DNA of 64,000 bases from Labia minor (taxonomy: Eukaryota; Arthropoda; Insecta; Dermaptera; Spongiphoridae): assembly GCA_963082975.1 (NCBI GenBank), contig OY720346.1, positions 36,421,787 through 36,485,786 of the forward strand. The letters run 5' to 3'. The stretch's first letter is position 1; each line of letters begins with the position of its first letter. The notes under the pieces were generated by a model. It made no database searches. It was not told the DNA's origin and saw only the letters and a list, made by a program, of their open reading frames with translations. This document shows, in pieces, positions 25,188 to 58,416 of this stretch. A program made the position numbers and the translations under genes.

Positions 25188-25541
25188 TGGTGTATATCCG
25201 AAAACCGGAAGTGGTAGTATTACCGATCGACGATAGGAAGGGAAACCAAATTTCACATGAGGAGATTTTTTTATATATCTTCACAAATCATGCACTTTGT
25301 ATTGGTTTTATCCTCGGGAAAATCATCTTCATTAGTTTTTTCTTAATTTAATATTATATGACGTCATCCAGCCCTTCATGACGTCACAGCGAGCTCCTTC
25401 TTATATATTATAAATAAAATAAAATTAAAAATATTTATGTTATATCCATATCTGTTTTTTTAATACATTAATAGATATATTAAAATTATTTGAAATTGTT
25501 TCTGTAGCTGGAAATTAATTTATTTCAAACCTTCGGTCGGT
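25188..25541 (+). repeat. element A, 5'-truncated copy
   Basis: Starts inside the element at TTTTGGTGTATATCCG and runs through the second module to the right end (TTCGGTCGGT). Confidence 0.75.
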
Positions 25542-25554
25542 TTTGCATAAACAA

Positions 25555-25643
25555 CATTTATTTAACTTTTTCGTAAAACTTTTACAATTTCCACCTCATA
25601 TTTAGTATTTTTTTATAATTTCCCGATTCCCGGGAACGAAAAT
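25555..25643 (+). repeat. unclassified repeat F, copy 1 (interrupted by a LINE)
   Basis: TTTTTCGTAAAACTTTTACA through ATTTCCCGATTCCCG and GAACGAAAAT matches 26,710-26,815. In this copy the match stops exactly at the tail of the LINE fragment. Confidence 0.6.
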
Positions 25644-25910
25644 TTATTTATTTATTTATTTGCCCATTTTGGCTCACATACATACATTTAGACAATTACA
25701 ATTTTCATCAATCAATCATACAATTACATATTTATTACAATTTATTATAATTTTAATTAATTTAATTTTTAGACCTCCTTCTAATGAGGAACCAGGCCCC
25801 TGAGGGCATAGGCCTCTCCACTCTCCCAGTATTTTCCATGTTGTTCTCTCCTCTGCCACTCTACTCCACGTCGGTCCTGCTACTTGGATTATCGTCGCTC
25901 CATCTTTTTT
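25644..25910 (-). mobile_element. LINE 3' end with (AAAT)n tail
   Basis: On the - strand an ORF end reads IIQVAGPTWSRVAEERTTWK, the C-terminal phrase of endonuclease-reverse transcriptase LINEs. It is followed by an A+T-rich 3' UTR and a tail of TAAA/AAAT units at about 25,641-25,660. 5'-truncated, as usual for LINE copies. Confidence 0.72.
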
Positions 25911-25925
25911 TTTGTCTTCCTTTTT

Positions 25926-26552
25926 ACCGACCTACGATAGTAAGGGAGGTATTGTTTTCACACCAAATTTCACATGTGGAGATTTTTACATATCTCCACG
26001 AATCATGCATTTTCTAAACAGAAAAAAGTATTTATAGCATGATGTCTGTCCGTCCGTCTGTCCGTCCGTCCGTATAGATGTGTACAGCCTGAACGGCTCA
26101 ACCGATTTTGATGAAATTTGGTATATTTACTTAATGCATCAGTAGGATGAATTGATCAACTTTTGGTGCAAATCCACAAACCGGAAGTGGTAGTATTAGC
26201 GATCGATGATAGGAAGGGAAAGGTTATTTTCACACCAAATTTCACATGAGGAGATTTTTTACATATCACCACGAATCATGCACTTTGTATTGGTTTTATC
26301 CTCGAGAAAAATCATCTTTATTAGTTTTTTCATAATTTAAAATTATATGACGTCATCCAGCCATTCATGACGTCACAGCCTGGTCTTACATATATATTAT
26401 AAATAAAATAAAATTAAAAATATTTATGTTATATTTATATCTGTTTTTTATTACATTAATAGATATATTTAAATTATTTGAAATTGTTTCTGTAGCTGGA
26501 AATTAATTTACTTCAAACCGTCGGTCGGTTCGGACATGGCCACAGGTCAACT
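25926..26552 (+). repeat. element A, full copy
   Basis: Left end ACCGACCTACGAT at 25926, right end CGTCGGTCGGT to 26529, then the palindrome GACATGGCCACAGGTC with one mismatch. Contains both modules and a short GTCCGTCT tract (about 26,046-26,072). Confidence 0.82.
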
Positions 26553-26709
26553 TATTTTTTATTAATATCACATAATAAAAAATAATCTTTTAAACATAAT
26601 AAATAAAAAAAAAACATTTTAATAAATTATAATAGAATACAATCATCTGGATTTAAAAAAAATTTAAAAATTTAAAAATTTTTTTTTTATTTTTGAATTA
26701 AATTTATTT

Positions 26710-26815
26710 TATATTTTGGCAAAAACAATATTTATTTAACTTTTTCGTAAAACTTTTACAATTTGCACCTCAAATTTAGTATTTTTTATAATTTCCCGAT
26801 TCCCGCGAACGAAAA
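26710..26815 (+). repeat. unclassified repeat F, copy 2 (uninterrupted)
   Basis: Same sequence as 25,555-25,643, continuing past the LINE insertion point into ACTCCGGGAAAAATAACCCT. Confidence 0.6.
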
Positions 26816-28486
26816 TACTCCGGGAAAAATAACCCTCTAACTGATACCCCAATTGTTTTATAAACTATAAACTATAAGCACTTTTTGATAGCTTATATTC
26901 ATACACAAAATTCTATGGATGATATTTATAATCATCGGTCCCACCAATGATTTAGAAAAACAAATTGAGAGATACAAATAATAGTACAAATTGCCAATTT
27001 TAATACTTAAACCCATACTTCAAGATAATTATTCAAATTATTTATAAAAGTAAGACGAATATTTAAAGCTTTAAGCTCAGAATACGATTTGATTTTTTTT
27101 TTGTAAAAATACTACAGTAATGGTCGACCGACAAATATTTTTTTTTTTGATGTATAAATTAATAAAAATTTTTAAGACCGTATATGTAATTTTTTCAATA
27201 AAATAATTATCTATTTGTTTAATTTCTGAGTCAAAATTAAAATAAAAATATAGTTAGTAAGATAAATATAGTTTTTATTACTTGATTAAAAATTATCAAA
27301 AATTAGTTTCCATCTCAAATTACTTTCCAATATCGACTTTGTAGTCTAAAAGAAGATCAATTCTATAAATGTTTACATTATTTTACTTAATACGATCAAC
27401 TAGACCAGGAGTCGTAAATTAATTAATTAATTAAATTAATTTTAAGTAGAAATGTATTTTTCTATTTATCAATAGGGGCAAGAATGAAAATGTAAAAAAA
27501 AACAGATCATTTTTATTCACAAATAATTATTTTATAAAAGATATCTTGTAATCTTTGGCTGTATAAAATTTATTTTCAGGAGCATATTGATTCTCACAGT
27601 AAACCGAATGAATCAAACACTCCCCTCGCGTTTGCATTTAAAATATATTACATTCTAATTTATAAAGGAAAGTAAATAATTTTGTATATATTTCTATTTT
27701 AATATCTATATATATAGTGTGTGTGTTTGTATGTATATTTTATTTTTTTCGTATTCGTTTTGTTATATGATTGTGTTTTGATTTTGACGGAACGGGTAAA
27801 AAATAATAAAAATTAATTTAAAATATATATATATATAAAGGAATGTTATAATTTAATTAGTATAATTTAATTTTTTATTATGAAATGGAATTATATATAA
27901 GTATTTCATCAACACAGCCAGGTTTAATTTGAATGTAATGTATTTTAAATGTAAAAGAAGGGAAGGTGATTTATTTGGTTTCTAGATAAAATTTTAGATG
28001 GTAAAGTTTTATTTTTTTTGTGTTTTTATATTCTTAAATGTGTTAATGCATTATAAATATTGATATGTACCATACATGCATGGAATACCACAAGATCTAT
28101 TTTTTGTAAGTAGAGTGATTTTAATATTTTTCTAACAAAAAATAAAAAACATATTATTATCAATGTTAGGCTTTGAAAAAGAGTGGGACTTGTACTTGAA
28201 ACGTCGGCACTAAAATTATAATATAAAAGAAAGAAAATTGTTTTTATTTTAATTTTCTACCTGGCTGCTTCTCCTGGGAAGTCTCTAGAAATATTATTTT
28301 GCTACCGTAAATATTATTTTATAATATTCATTAATATTCATCATGTAATCATTCATTTATATATTTATCTTTATAGTAAAGTATTTTATATAAACTAAAA
28401 GGGGCACAAAATTAGTAGTAGTAATAGAGTCTCGGATACCCATTCCTTTACTAAAACATTAACATAAGTAGTGTTATAACAATTAT
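26816..28486. other. A+T-rich intergenic DNA
   Basis: No gene seen. At about 28,165-28,215 a phrase AAAAAGAGTGGGACTTG...GAAACGTCGGCAC is of the kind found near the ends of several invertebrate retroelements. I cannot classify it. Confidence 0.45.
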
Positions 28487-29137
28487 AAATAAGTTGACCT
28501 GTGGCCAGGTCCGAACCGACCGACTGTTTGAAATAAATTAATTTCCAGCTACAGAAACAATTTCAAATAATTTTAATATATCTATTAATGTAATAAAAAA
28601 CAGATATGGATACATAAATAATAAATAAAACATTTTTAATTTTATTTTATTTATAATATATATGCAAGACCAGGCTGTGATGTCATGAATGCCTGGATGA
28701 CGTCATATAATTTTAAATCAAGAAAAAACTAATAAATATGATTTTCCCGAGGATAAAACCAATACAAAGTGTATGATTCGTGGTAATATATAAAAAAATC
28801 TTCTTTGGTGTGAAAATAACCCTTTCCTTCCTATCGTCGATCGCTAATACTACCACTTCCGGTTTCCGGATTTGCACCAAAAGTTGATCAATTCATCCCA
28901 CTGATGCATTAAGTAAATATACCAAATTTCATCAAAATCGGTTGAGCCGTTCAGGCTGTACACATCTATACGGACGGACAGACGGACAGACGGACAGACG
29001 GACAGACGGACGGACAGACATCATGCTAAAAATACTTTTTTCTGTTTAGAAAATGCATGATTCGTGGAGATATGTAAAAATCTCCACATGTGAAATTTGG
29101 TGTGAAAACAATACCTCCCTTACTATCGTCGGTCGGT
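28487..29137 (-). repeat. element A, full reverse copy
   Basis: Reverse orientation: palindrome GACCTGTGGCCAGGTC at about 28,496-28,511, ends at 28515 and 29137. The complement minisatellite (GGACAGAC)n is about 50 bp (about 28,972-29,020). Confidence 0.82.
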
Positions 29138-29993
29138 AAAAAGAACAATTAACTCTCGAACAATAGGAAAAATATTTTATTAACCTGCGTTAGGAAGTCG
29201 TGTTATATATGAAACTAATTTTCTAAATCCTATCTATATAAATTTTCTATATATGGTTGTGATTTTTTTTCAAATGTCAAGCTCAATCAGAGCTCAATTA
29301 AATAATAATAATAAAAATCTATCAAAATGAATTTATAATTAATAATATAATATTTTCAAAATCTATATTTTGAAATAAAAATCTTTGCGGCAAAATCTTT
29401 AGTTTAATTCTAAAAAATTAAAATCATTAGGATATATTTTTTAAAATAAATATAATTATAAAATAATGTGAGAGATAAAATATAAATTCAAATAATTTCG
29501 AAAACAAAACTATTTTTAGCAATATAAGATAGAAAGCCCAGGAAGAGAAAATAATTTTCTTTAACGTTGGCAATAACCATCCCTCGCTTAAATCCACTAA
29601 ATGTCTAATAGGTAGAATGTTACTAGATTAATTTATATTTAATTTTATTAATTTTAATTTTATCCATGACCAATTTTATGTTCGTTGAATTATTATTATA
29701 ATTATTTTATAAATTTTATATATTTATTATTTAAATAAATGTATTTAAAATCTTTTCACTCTATAAAAAGTATTTTAACAAAATAATTTGACAATTCATT
29801 TGATCATTCTACCTCAGTTTTGTATTTATATTTATTAATATATATATTTATACTTCACTATTAAATTAATATTTTTTTATTATTTATATATTATCGAATT
29901 ATAACTATTGATAGCTTCGAGAGTTCAAAGTCCAACTTTCAATTACTTAAATTATTTGTATATTTTTCATTCATAGTTTAATTATTATCAAGA
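29138..29993. other. CPT2 upstream region
   Basis: A+T-rich; the CPT2 promoter and 5' UTR must lie here. No TATA box can be singled out in such sequence. Confidence 0.4.
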
Positions 29994-31970
29994 ATGTCCA
30001 CGTTTCAACGTTTAAGTTTAAAAGTGAAAAATATACAATCACCTATTTATATAATATTACGTGAAAAATCTTCTACTGCTAATGATGAATATCAATTTGT
30101 TCAACGAAGCAAAACACCTACATTTCATTTTCAAAAATCACTACCTCGTCTTCCAATACCTCATTTAGAAAAAACAGGCCAACGTTATTTAGCTGCATTA
30201 TATCCTCTTCTTACACCTGAAGATTATAAGAGAACTGAAAAAATCGTTTTAGATTTTTGTAAAGGTGAGGGACAACATTATCAAAATGAATTAATTGCAC
30301 AAGATAAAAGGAATAAACATACTAATTATATATCAGCTCATTGGTTTGATAAATATCTTTCTGATAGAATATCATTGCCTATCAATTATAATCCTGCATT
30401 AATTTTAAATAACGACCCCAAACCAGGATATAATTCACAATTAATTCGTACCAGTAATATAATAATTTCATCCATACGTTTTTTTAAATCACTTCAAAAT
30501 AAGATTCTCGATCCAGAAGTATTTCATTTAAATGCTAAAAAAAGTGATACAGACTTATTTCGTCTAATAACAAGAAATTTGCCAAGCTCAGTTTCATGGT
30601 ATGGTGCCTATCTCTTTAACGCTTACCCTTTGGATATGTCTCAATATTCGAATCTTTTTAATACATGTCGAATTCCAGAAATTGGCAAAGATCGAATTTT
30701 TCAAGACTCAACATGTAAACATATTTTAATCATGAAAAATGGAAATTTTTATACATTTGATGTTCTAGATCATGATGGAAATTTAATTTCACCAGAAGAG
30801 GTGTTAACTTATGTGGATTATATTTTAAAAGATCAATCACCGCCATCCAATTTCCCAATTGGTGTATTAACAACTGAAAATCGTGACATTTGGGCAAAAG
30901 AGAGAAAGCATTTAGTTGAAATGGGAAATGAGAATGTCTTAAATCAAATTTATAGCAGTATTTTTGTACTTTCTCTCGATGATTTTGAAGCTAGTGAGCC
31001 AATCCCTCTTATGAAAAACTTTTTACATGGTTTTGATGGCGCTAATCGCTGGTTTGATAAATCTTTATCCATCTCCGTAACGAAGAATGGAGTGACAGGA
31101 ATTAATTTTGAGCATGCATGGGGTGATGGAGTTGCTGTACTTCGGTATTTTCAAGATATCTTCAAGGATTCCATTGAAAAGCCAAGAGTTCATCCAAATT
31201 CAAAAACAATCTCATGCAATCCAGAACAGCGTGTAAAAAAATTGACATTTAATTTAGATGATAAATCTAAAGAAAATATCGTAAATGCCAAAAATAAATA
31301 TAAAAATATCTGTGACTCATTAAAAATGGATGTACATCAAAATTTTGAAATGACAAAAAATACTTGTAAAAAACATAAATTAAGTCCAGATAGTATTATG
31401 CAACTTGGTTTTCAAATGGGTTATTATAAATTGTCTGGTGGGAAATTTAATAGCACTTATGAATCCTGTTCGACGGCTGCATTTCTTCATGGACGTACAG
31501 AAACATTAAGACCACTTACATTGGAAGTTCGTCAATTTTGTGAAAGTCTTAATAAAAATGAATCCCGAGAACAACTCTATGAACTAATTCAAGCATGCTC
31601 TAAAAAACATCTTCAATTGACACGTGAAGCTGCAACTGGTCAAGGTTTCGATAGACATTTATATGCATTAAGGAAATTGGCAAAAGATGGTGACCCGGAA
31701 CTCTTTCGTGATCCTGCTTATGCTGAATTAAATAATTTTATTTTATCAACTTCAACGCTAAATTCCCCAGTGGTCTTAGCTGGTGGATTTGGACCAGTAC
31801 TTCAAAACGGATATGGAATTGGCTATATGATCAATGAAGATTGGATTGGAGTCCTAATGACATCTTATAAAGGCCATTCAGATGGACAGGGTCTCATTGA
31901 TGCGATGGCAGAGTCTTTCGATGAAATACACAACATCCTTAAAGAAAAAGAAACTAAACAGAAAGGATAA
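29994..31970 (+). CDS. CPT2: carnitine O-palmitoyltransferase 2, mitochondrial
   Basis: A single open frame of 658 residues, the same length as mammalian CPT2. The enzyme converts long-chain acylcarnitine plus CoA to acyl-CoA on the matrix face of the inner mitochondrial membrane, the last step of the carnitine shuttle feeding beta-oxidation. Seen in the sequence: a basic N-terminus fitting a mitochondrial presequence (about residues 1-30), the choline/carnitine acyltransferase entry segment (LPRLPIPHLEKTGQRYL, about 50-66), the catalytic-histidine motif FEHAWGDG with His374, the substrate-contact stretch HGRTETLRPL (499-508), GFDRHLYALR (551-560) and the STST motif (585-588). The start is the ATG at 29994; no longer in-frame extension looks coding. 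No intron interrupts the frame; an untranslated 5' intron is possible because an AG lies just before the ATG. The gene is convergent with kis. Confidence 0.96.
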   Translation: MSTFQRLSLKVKNIQSPIYIILREKSSTANDEYQFVQRSKTPTFHFQKSLPRLPIPHLEKTGQRYLAALYPLLTPEDYKRTEKIVLDFCKGEGQHYQNELIAQDKRNKHTNYISAHWFDKYLSDRISLPINYNPALILNNDPKPGYNSQLIRTSNIIISSIRFFKSLQNKILDPEVFHLNAKKSDTDLFRLITRNLPSSVSWYGAYLFNAYPLDMSQYSNLFNTCRIPEIGKDRIFQDSTCKHILIMKNGNFYTFDVLDHDGNLISPEEVLTYVDYILKDQSPPSNFPIGVLTTENRDIWAKERKHLVEMGNENVLNQIYSSIFVLSLDDFEASEPIPLMKNFLHGFDGANRWFDKSLSISVTKNGVTGINFEHAWGDGVAVLRYFQDIFKDSIEKPRVHPNSKTISCNPEQRVKKLTFNLDDKSKENIVNAKNKYKNICDSLKMDVHQNFEMTKNTCKKHKLSPDSIMQLGFQMGYYKLSGGKFNSTYESCSTAAFLHGRTETLRPLTLEVRQFCESLNKNESREQLYELIQACSKKHLQLTREAATGQGFDRHLYALRKLAKDGDPELFRDPAYAELNNFILSTSTLNSPVVLAGGFGPVLQNGYGIGYMINEDWIGVLMTSYKGHSDGQGLIDAMAESFDEIHNILKEKETKQKG

Positions 31971-32930
31971 TAAAATTAATATATAATTAATTATAAAAAT
32001 AAATAAATGAAAAGGAAATGGGAATGTTTGAAGTAAGATATTAACAAAACAAAAAAAAACATAAAAATTGTAAGAATCCTTAAAATTTACTATTTACACC
32101 CAATAAAATAAAAAATTGTTATTTACTTTAGTTGTGGATGAATATTTTTGTAAAGCTTAATTAATATAAATAATATTTTATAATGATAATATATCGTATA
32201 TAATGTATCCTAATATACATGTGATTTTATTAAATAAAAAAAAAAATTAAATTAATTTGTTTTCATTAACTGCACAATTAATAATACAAAAATAAAAAAT
32301 AGCTACAAAAATTATATAAACAGCCATATACATAAACACAAAAAAATTTCAGTATATAAAGAACGTAATTTTTTTTTACGTAATAAGTCATTCGATTTTT
32401 TTTTTCTGCTTTAATTATAAATATTATTTTTTTTATCGTCAAGTCCAGACTAGTTTAGCCAAGACTAAAAATTTACATTTGTTTCCCTAAAAACTAAGCA
32501 AATATAGTAATTAGAAAATAAAAAAATATTTAAAAAAAAAACAAAAATAAATTGGCAGATATAAAAATTTGGTATAGATAATAATATCATTCAAGTTAAG
32601 GGAAAGCCGTAAAAGATCCAAACTTGTAATACTGTAAGAGTATTTTTTTATTATTTTTAATTAACACTTTAATCGCCATCCAGGCCATAGGTTTATTTAT
32701 ATGTATATTATATATATATTTATATGTGTATTATATATACACACATATATATATATATAAATATATATAATATATTTTGACACCAAATTGTTTACAATAA
32801 AAGGCTTCCTTTAATAATTTATAAAACATGATTATTATTATTAATATTATTATTTATTTTAACCAAATTTTGGAAGCTTGTTAACCCAAAAAATTACATT
32901 TTTGAGCTGTAAATGCAACCCACCAGTCAT

Positions 32931-32968
<38 letters not shown>

Positions 32969-33561
32969 GATTATTTTAAAAAATAAATAAAAGTGCAGTA
33001 CAAGTGGTCGTTTTGTTTAGTTTTTTTTTATAATTTAAGAAAAAATTACTCAACGCACTTGAGTAGTTTTTTATTAGCTCATGATGGGGAGAAGGGGTAT
33101 TCCTTATTTATAATTTTATAAATAGCCCTAATATTTTTCTAAGTAATTAACAATTTTAGATTATTATAGATGTAGCTGGTTGATTAAATAAGTAATAAAC
33201 AAGACCTTAACAACCTTTACAAGCAATAGCATTTAATTATTAGAATATATACAAATTCAAAAAGAATAAATACCTTGCAAAATACAGGTATTATTTCCTT
33301 TGAACTTGACGTTGTTCATCCGCGTAGGGGTGGTCTCGGCGATGGGAATTTTAATATTTTTTATATAAATAATAAAGTATAATGTAATCAGCCAGCACTG
33401 AATACATATTAAGTCTTGATAATAATACTTTTTTAAGAGAAATTCGAGTCTCCAAATACTGGTTTGTGTTGTAACTCGAATATAAAGGTCACCTAACTCA
33501 CTATATGTTATACAAAGAAAAAAGGAAGATTTTTAAAATAATATAAAATAATATAAAATAA

Positions 33562-33597
<36 letters not shown>

Positions 33598-33702
33598 CTA
33601 CTTCTAGTTTTAAATGATACTTGGAGATTATGACGTGAGAGTATTGGCGGAACATCACATGTTCTCGCGATTTGGGTGTGTTCGGCGCCTATCACAGTCT
33701 GC
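31971..33702. other. convergent 3' regions of CPT2 and kis
   Basis: This non-coding stretch separates the two facing stop codons. About 33,600-33,702 is less A+T-rich and is most simply the start of the kis 3' UTR. A TAA/TTA trinucleotide run lies at about 33,566-33,597. TA-rich microsatellite DNA fills about 32,690-32,770, and a CATA run passing into a TA run lies at about 32,930-32,970. I see no other gene. Confidence 0.6.
31998..32107 (+). promoter_or_regulatory. candidate CPT2 polyadenylation signals
   Basis: AATAAA occurs at about 31998-32003 and again at 32102-32107, roughly 30 and 130 bases after the CPT2 stop codon. In such A+T-rich DNA this hexamer is frequent by chance, so which one is used cannot be decided from sequence. 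Confidence 0.35.
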
Positions 33703-55783
<22,081 letters not shown>

Positions 55784-55897
55784 TTCTAGTGACACTTCTT
55801 CACGCAGTCATCTTTATAATATTGATTTGGGGGCCGTGGCTGGCTGAGCACATTGTACTACATTGACGAGAACGAATATCGGGATGCCGCATTCGGC
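55784..55897 (-). other. kis: kis 5' untranslated sequence preceding the ATG, with upstream ORFs
   Basis: An acceptor (ATATTTCAG) places the start of this exon at 55897. The leader is G+C-richer than its surroundings. It holds an upstream ORF of 30 codons (55800-55892) and a minimal ATG-TAG start-stop (55858-55863), both before the kis ATG. The main frame has a stop ten codons before the ATG. Confidence 0.6.
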
Positions 55898-58360
55898 CTG
55901 AAATATTTTAAAAGAAAACAATTAATGACGAGTACTCTCAAAATTGAATATTATGAAATTTCATTTATTAAAAATTCAAAATATTTTTCTGAAAATGAAG
56001 GATATTTTTCTAACATAAATATGAAATTCACATTTATCAACTTACAGTAGTTATTATTTTTCCTTTTAAAGACACGAAAAAAAACTTTTCATTCAAATTA
56101 TTTAATTATTAATCATATAATAAATACGATTGTCTCAATGTCATTAAAGTTTAGAAGATAAGTAAACAATAAAATTTCATTGATATCATGTTCAAATAAG
56201 TTTTAATTCTATCAAATAAAGAAATATAATTTATATATATATACCTATTTAAATATATTGGAATAGTTTTAGATTAATAATACAATTATCTTTTATTGAT
56301 AAAAGAACAAAATAAAACAAATACTATTCAATTCAATTATTATAATAATACTTATCCTCCTTAAGAAAGTGATAATACAGGTTGCATTCTTCATGATGTT
56401 TAGGCGATTCTATTCCAAGGGGAAAAGCTATACGCTTATGATTTTATTTTAACACAAGCGTAATGCTTTTCCCGTCAGACTAGAACGAGGTAATTGTTGT
56501 AATAAATTCTTCAAAATTACAATAATATGAATATCTAAATTAAGATATAAATTAATCATTATTTATTTGATAATAAAAACAAATATTTATTTCAAATTGT
56601 GAGAATTTTACTTCTTACTTACTAATACCGATTCACACAATGGGAAATATCTAAGATAAAGATACTAAAATACATGTATAACTGTATTTATAGTTCTTTA
56701 ACTCAATTATTTTGTTTTTACTTGAATAAATAATATTTTTCAATATTTATATGAATAAATATTATTTTAGGTGTCCTAGAACTTTTTAAAGATTGAATTT
56801 TCAGTTAAAGATATAAATTTCAAGTAGTCTTTATATATTCATAAATGATACTTTACGACCACCCATTACAAAGGTTGGAAATATTTAAATCTTATTAAAG
56901 TAGATTAATAAAATTCAAAACAAACAAATAAAATTTAAATTTTGAATGTATTATAAAAAAGTAAAGATTTAAATAAACACAAATTATTCATTATCAAATG
57001 TTCTAGCCTCATTGTTGTATATAAAATTTACAATAGATTTATAACAAGGGTTGTTACCACTCTGTAAAATAATTTAAAATCAAATTTATTTATTATATAT
57101 ATAATTTAATTTTTTATTTATTAGTTGAATTTTATAATAATTTTAATATAATAAAAAAAATTATATTGTATAAAGAAGAAAATGAAAATTAAGGACTAAG
57201 TTATAAGATTAATCGCAATTTTTCGTTTTATTAATTAAATTATAATAAAAGGATCTCATTGTAATAATTTAAAAATAAATATTTAACAGAATAGTAAGTT
57301 AGTTGCTAATTTGTTAATATTAATATATTTATATAATATACATATATGATGAATAAAATAATAATAAATCAATTTTTTTTTCAATATAAATATATTGATA
57401 ATATATTAAGGTTTCTTTTTAACTTTTTAAATAATAATTTTATAAACAAAATTTGATTTATAGTTATTTTTTGTTTTTATTATAAAATTATTAAGACTGA
57501 AGAATAATAAAAAATAATAATTAATAATTAAATCGATAATAATTCAATATAAATTTTCATTTAAAATAAGAAAATATTTTAATAGAAAGAGAAAATTAGA
57601 TTCATAGATAGATAAAATATATTTCAACTTCATTTTAATTATAATTTTATTTATTTAGAATATCAAAAAAAACCAATAAAAACTAAGTTATAAATAAAAA
57701 ACTAACGGTTAATAGATTTCATTGTATTAATGAGAAAATTGCAGTTTTAATTTATAAAAAATAAATCTAATATTTATTTGATATTAGAAATATAAATTAC
57801 AATTACAATTTAATCTAATGGTATGCATTTTATTCTCAATTATAGAAATATGAAGTCAAAATTATAATAATAAAAAAAATTAAAATCTATTTGATAATAT
57901 AATTTCCTTATAGTTAAAAAATATTTTTTTTTATATTAAAATTAAATATTTTTAGTTTTCATAATAATTAAATAAAAAAAAGAGTAACAAACAAATAAAT
58001 AAAATATAAATTTCATTCGCATTTTTATGAAGTAACAAAATTTATTTACACCTTTTTAATTTTTATTAACCATTCTTCATAAAAATATAGGTAAACGTTA
58101 TAAACAAAAGATTTTTATTCTTTAAATGAAGCAAAATAAATTTCATTATTACTATTTTTGATAATAATATATCAGTTAATGAAATTATTATAATATTATC
58201 TTTATTTTTTTAAGGTCAATTGAGAAAGTAAGTCGATGCAAACATTAATAATCAATATTAAATTATTAAAGAGAAAAAGCAATATCTCAACACATAAAAA
58301 TTTTTTTTCTGAAAATTTTCATCACTTAAAATGTCATAATTTAATTGACTTTCGACTTAC
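55898..58360 (-). other. kis: kis 5' intron
   Basis: An A+T-rich intron between the inferred untranslated exons. Apart from mir-965 at 56408-56478 I find no coding or repeat structure in it. Confidence 0.45.
56408..56478 (-). ncRNA. mir-965: microRNA precursor mir-965 in the kis 5' intron
   Basis: The - strand folds into a near-perfect hairpin: 5' arm GGGAAAAGCAUUACGCUUGU, an A/U loop of about 12 nt, and a 3' arm beginning UAAGCGUAUAGCUUUUCC at 56438 and running to 56417. That 22-nt 3' arm matches the mature insect miR-965-3p sequence as I remember it, seed included. In Drosophila mir-965 also lies within kis, so position and strand agree. It is probably processed from the kis primary transcript. 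Confidence 0.92.
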
Positions 58361-58416
58361 ATTTATGTGATTTTGAGGATATTGCAGTTGAGACAACGGA
58401 AAAAGAGAGGAGACTG
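58361..58416 (-). other. kis: probable kis first (untranslated) exon
   Basis: On the - strand a strong donor, AAAT|GTAAGTCG, ends at 58361. About 55 bases upstream lies an arthropod initiator-like TCAGTC (about 58412-58417) in a locally less A+T-rich stretch. This fits a first exon spliced to 55897. The TSS and the junction are inferred, not shown. Confidence 0.4.

Noticed and set aside
55784..55795. kis start at an upstream GTG (55795)
   Set aside because: Animal genes rarely start at GTG; the ATG at 55783 has a good context and begins the conserved acidic motif.
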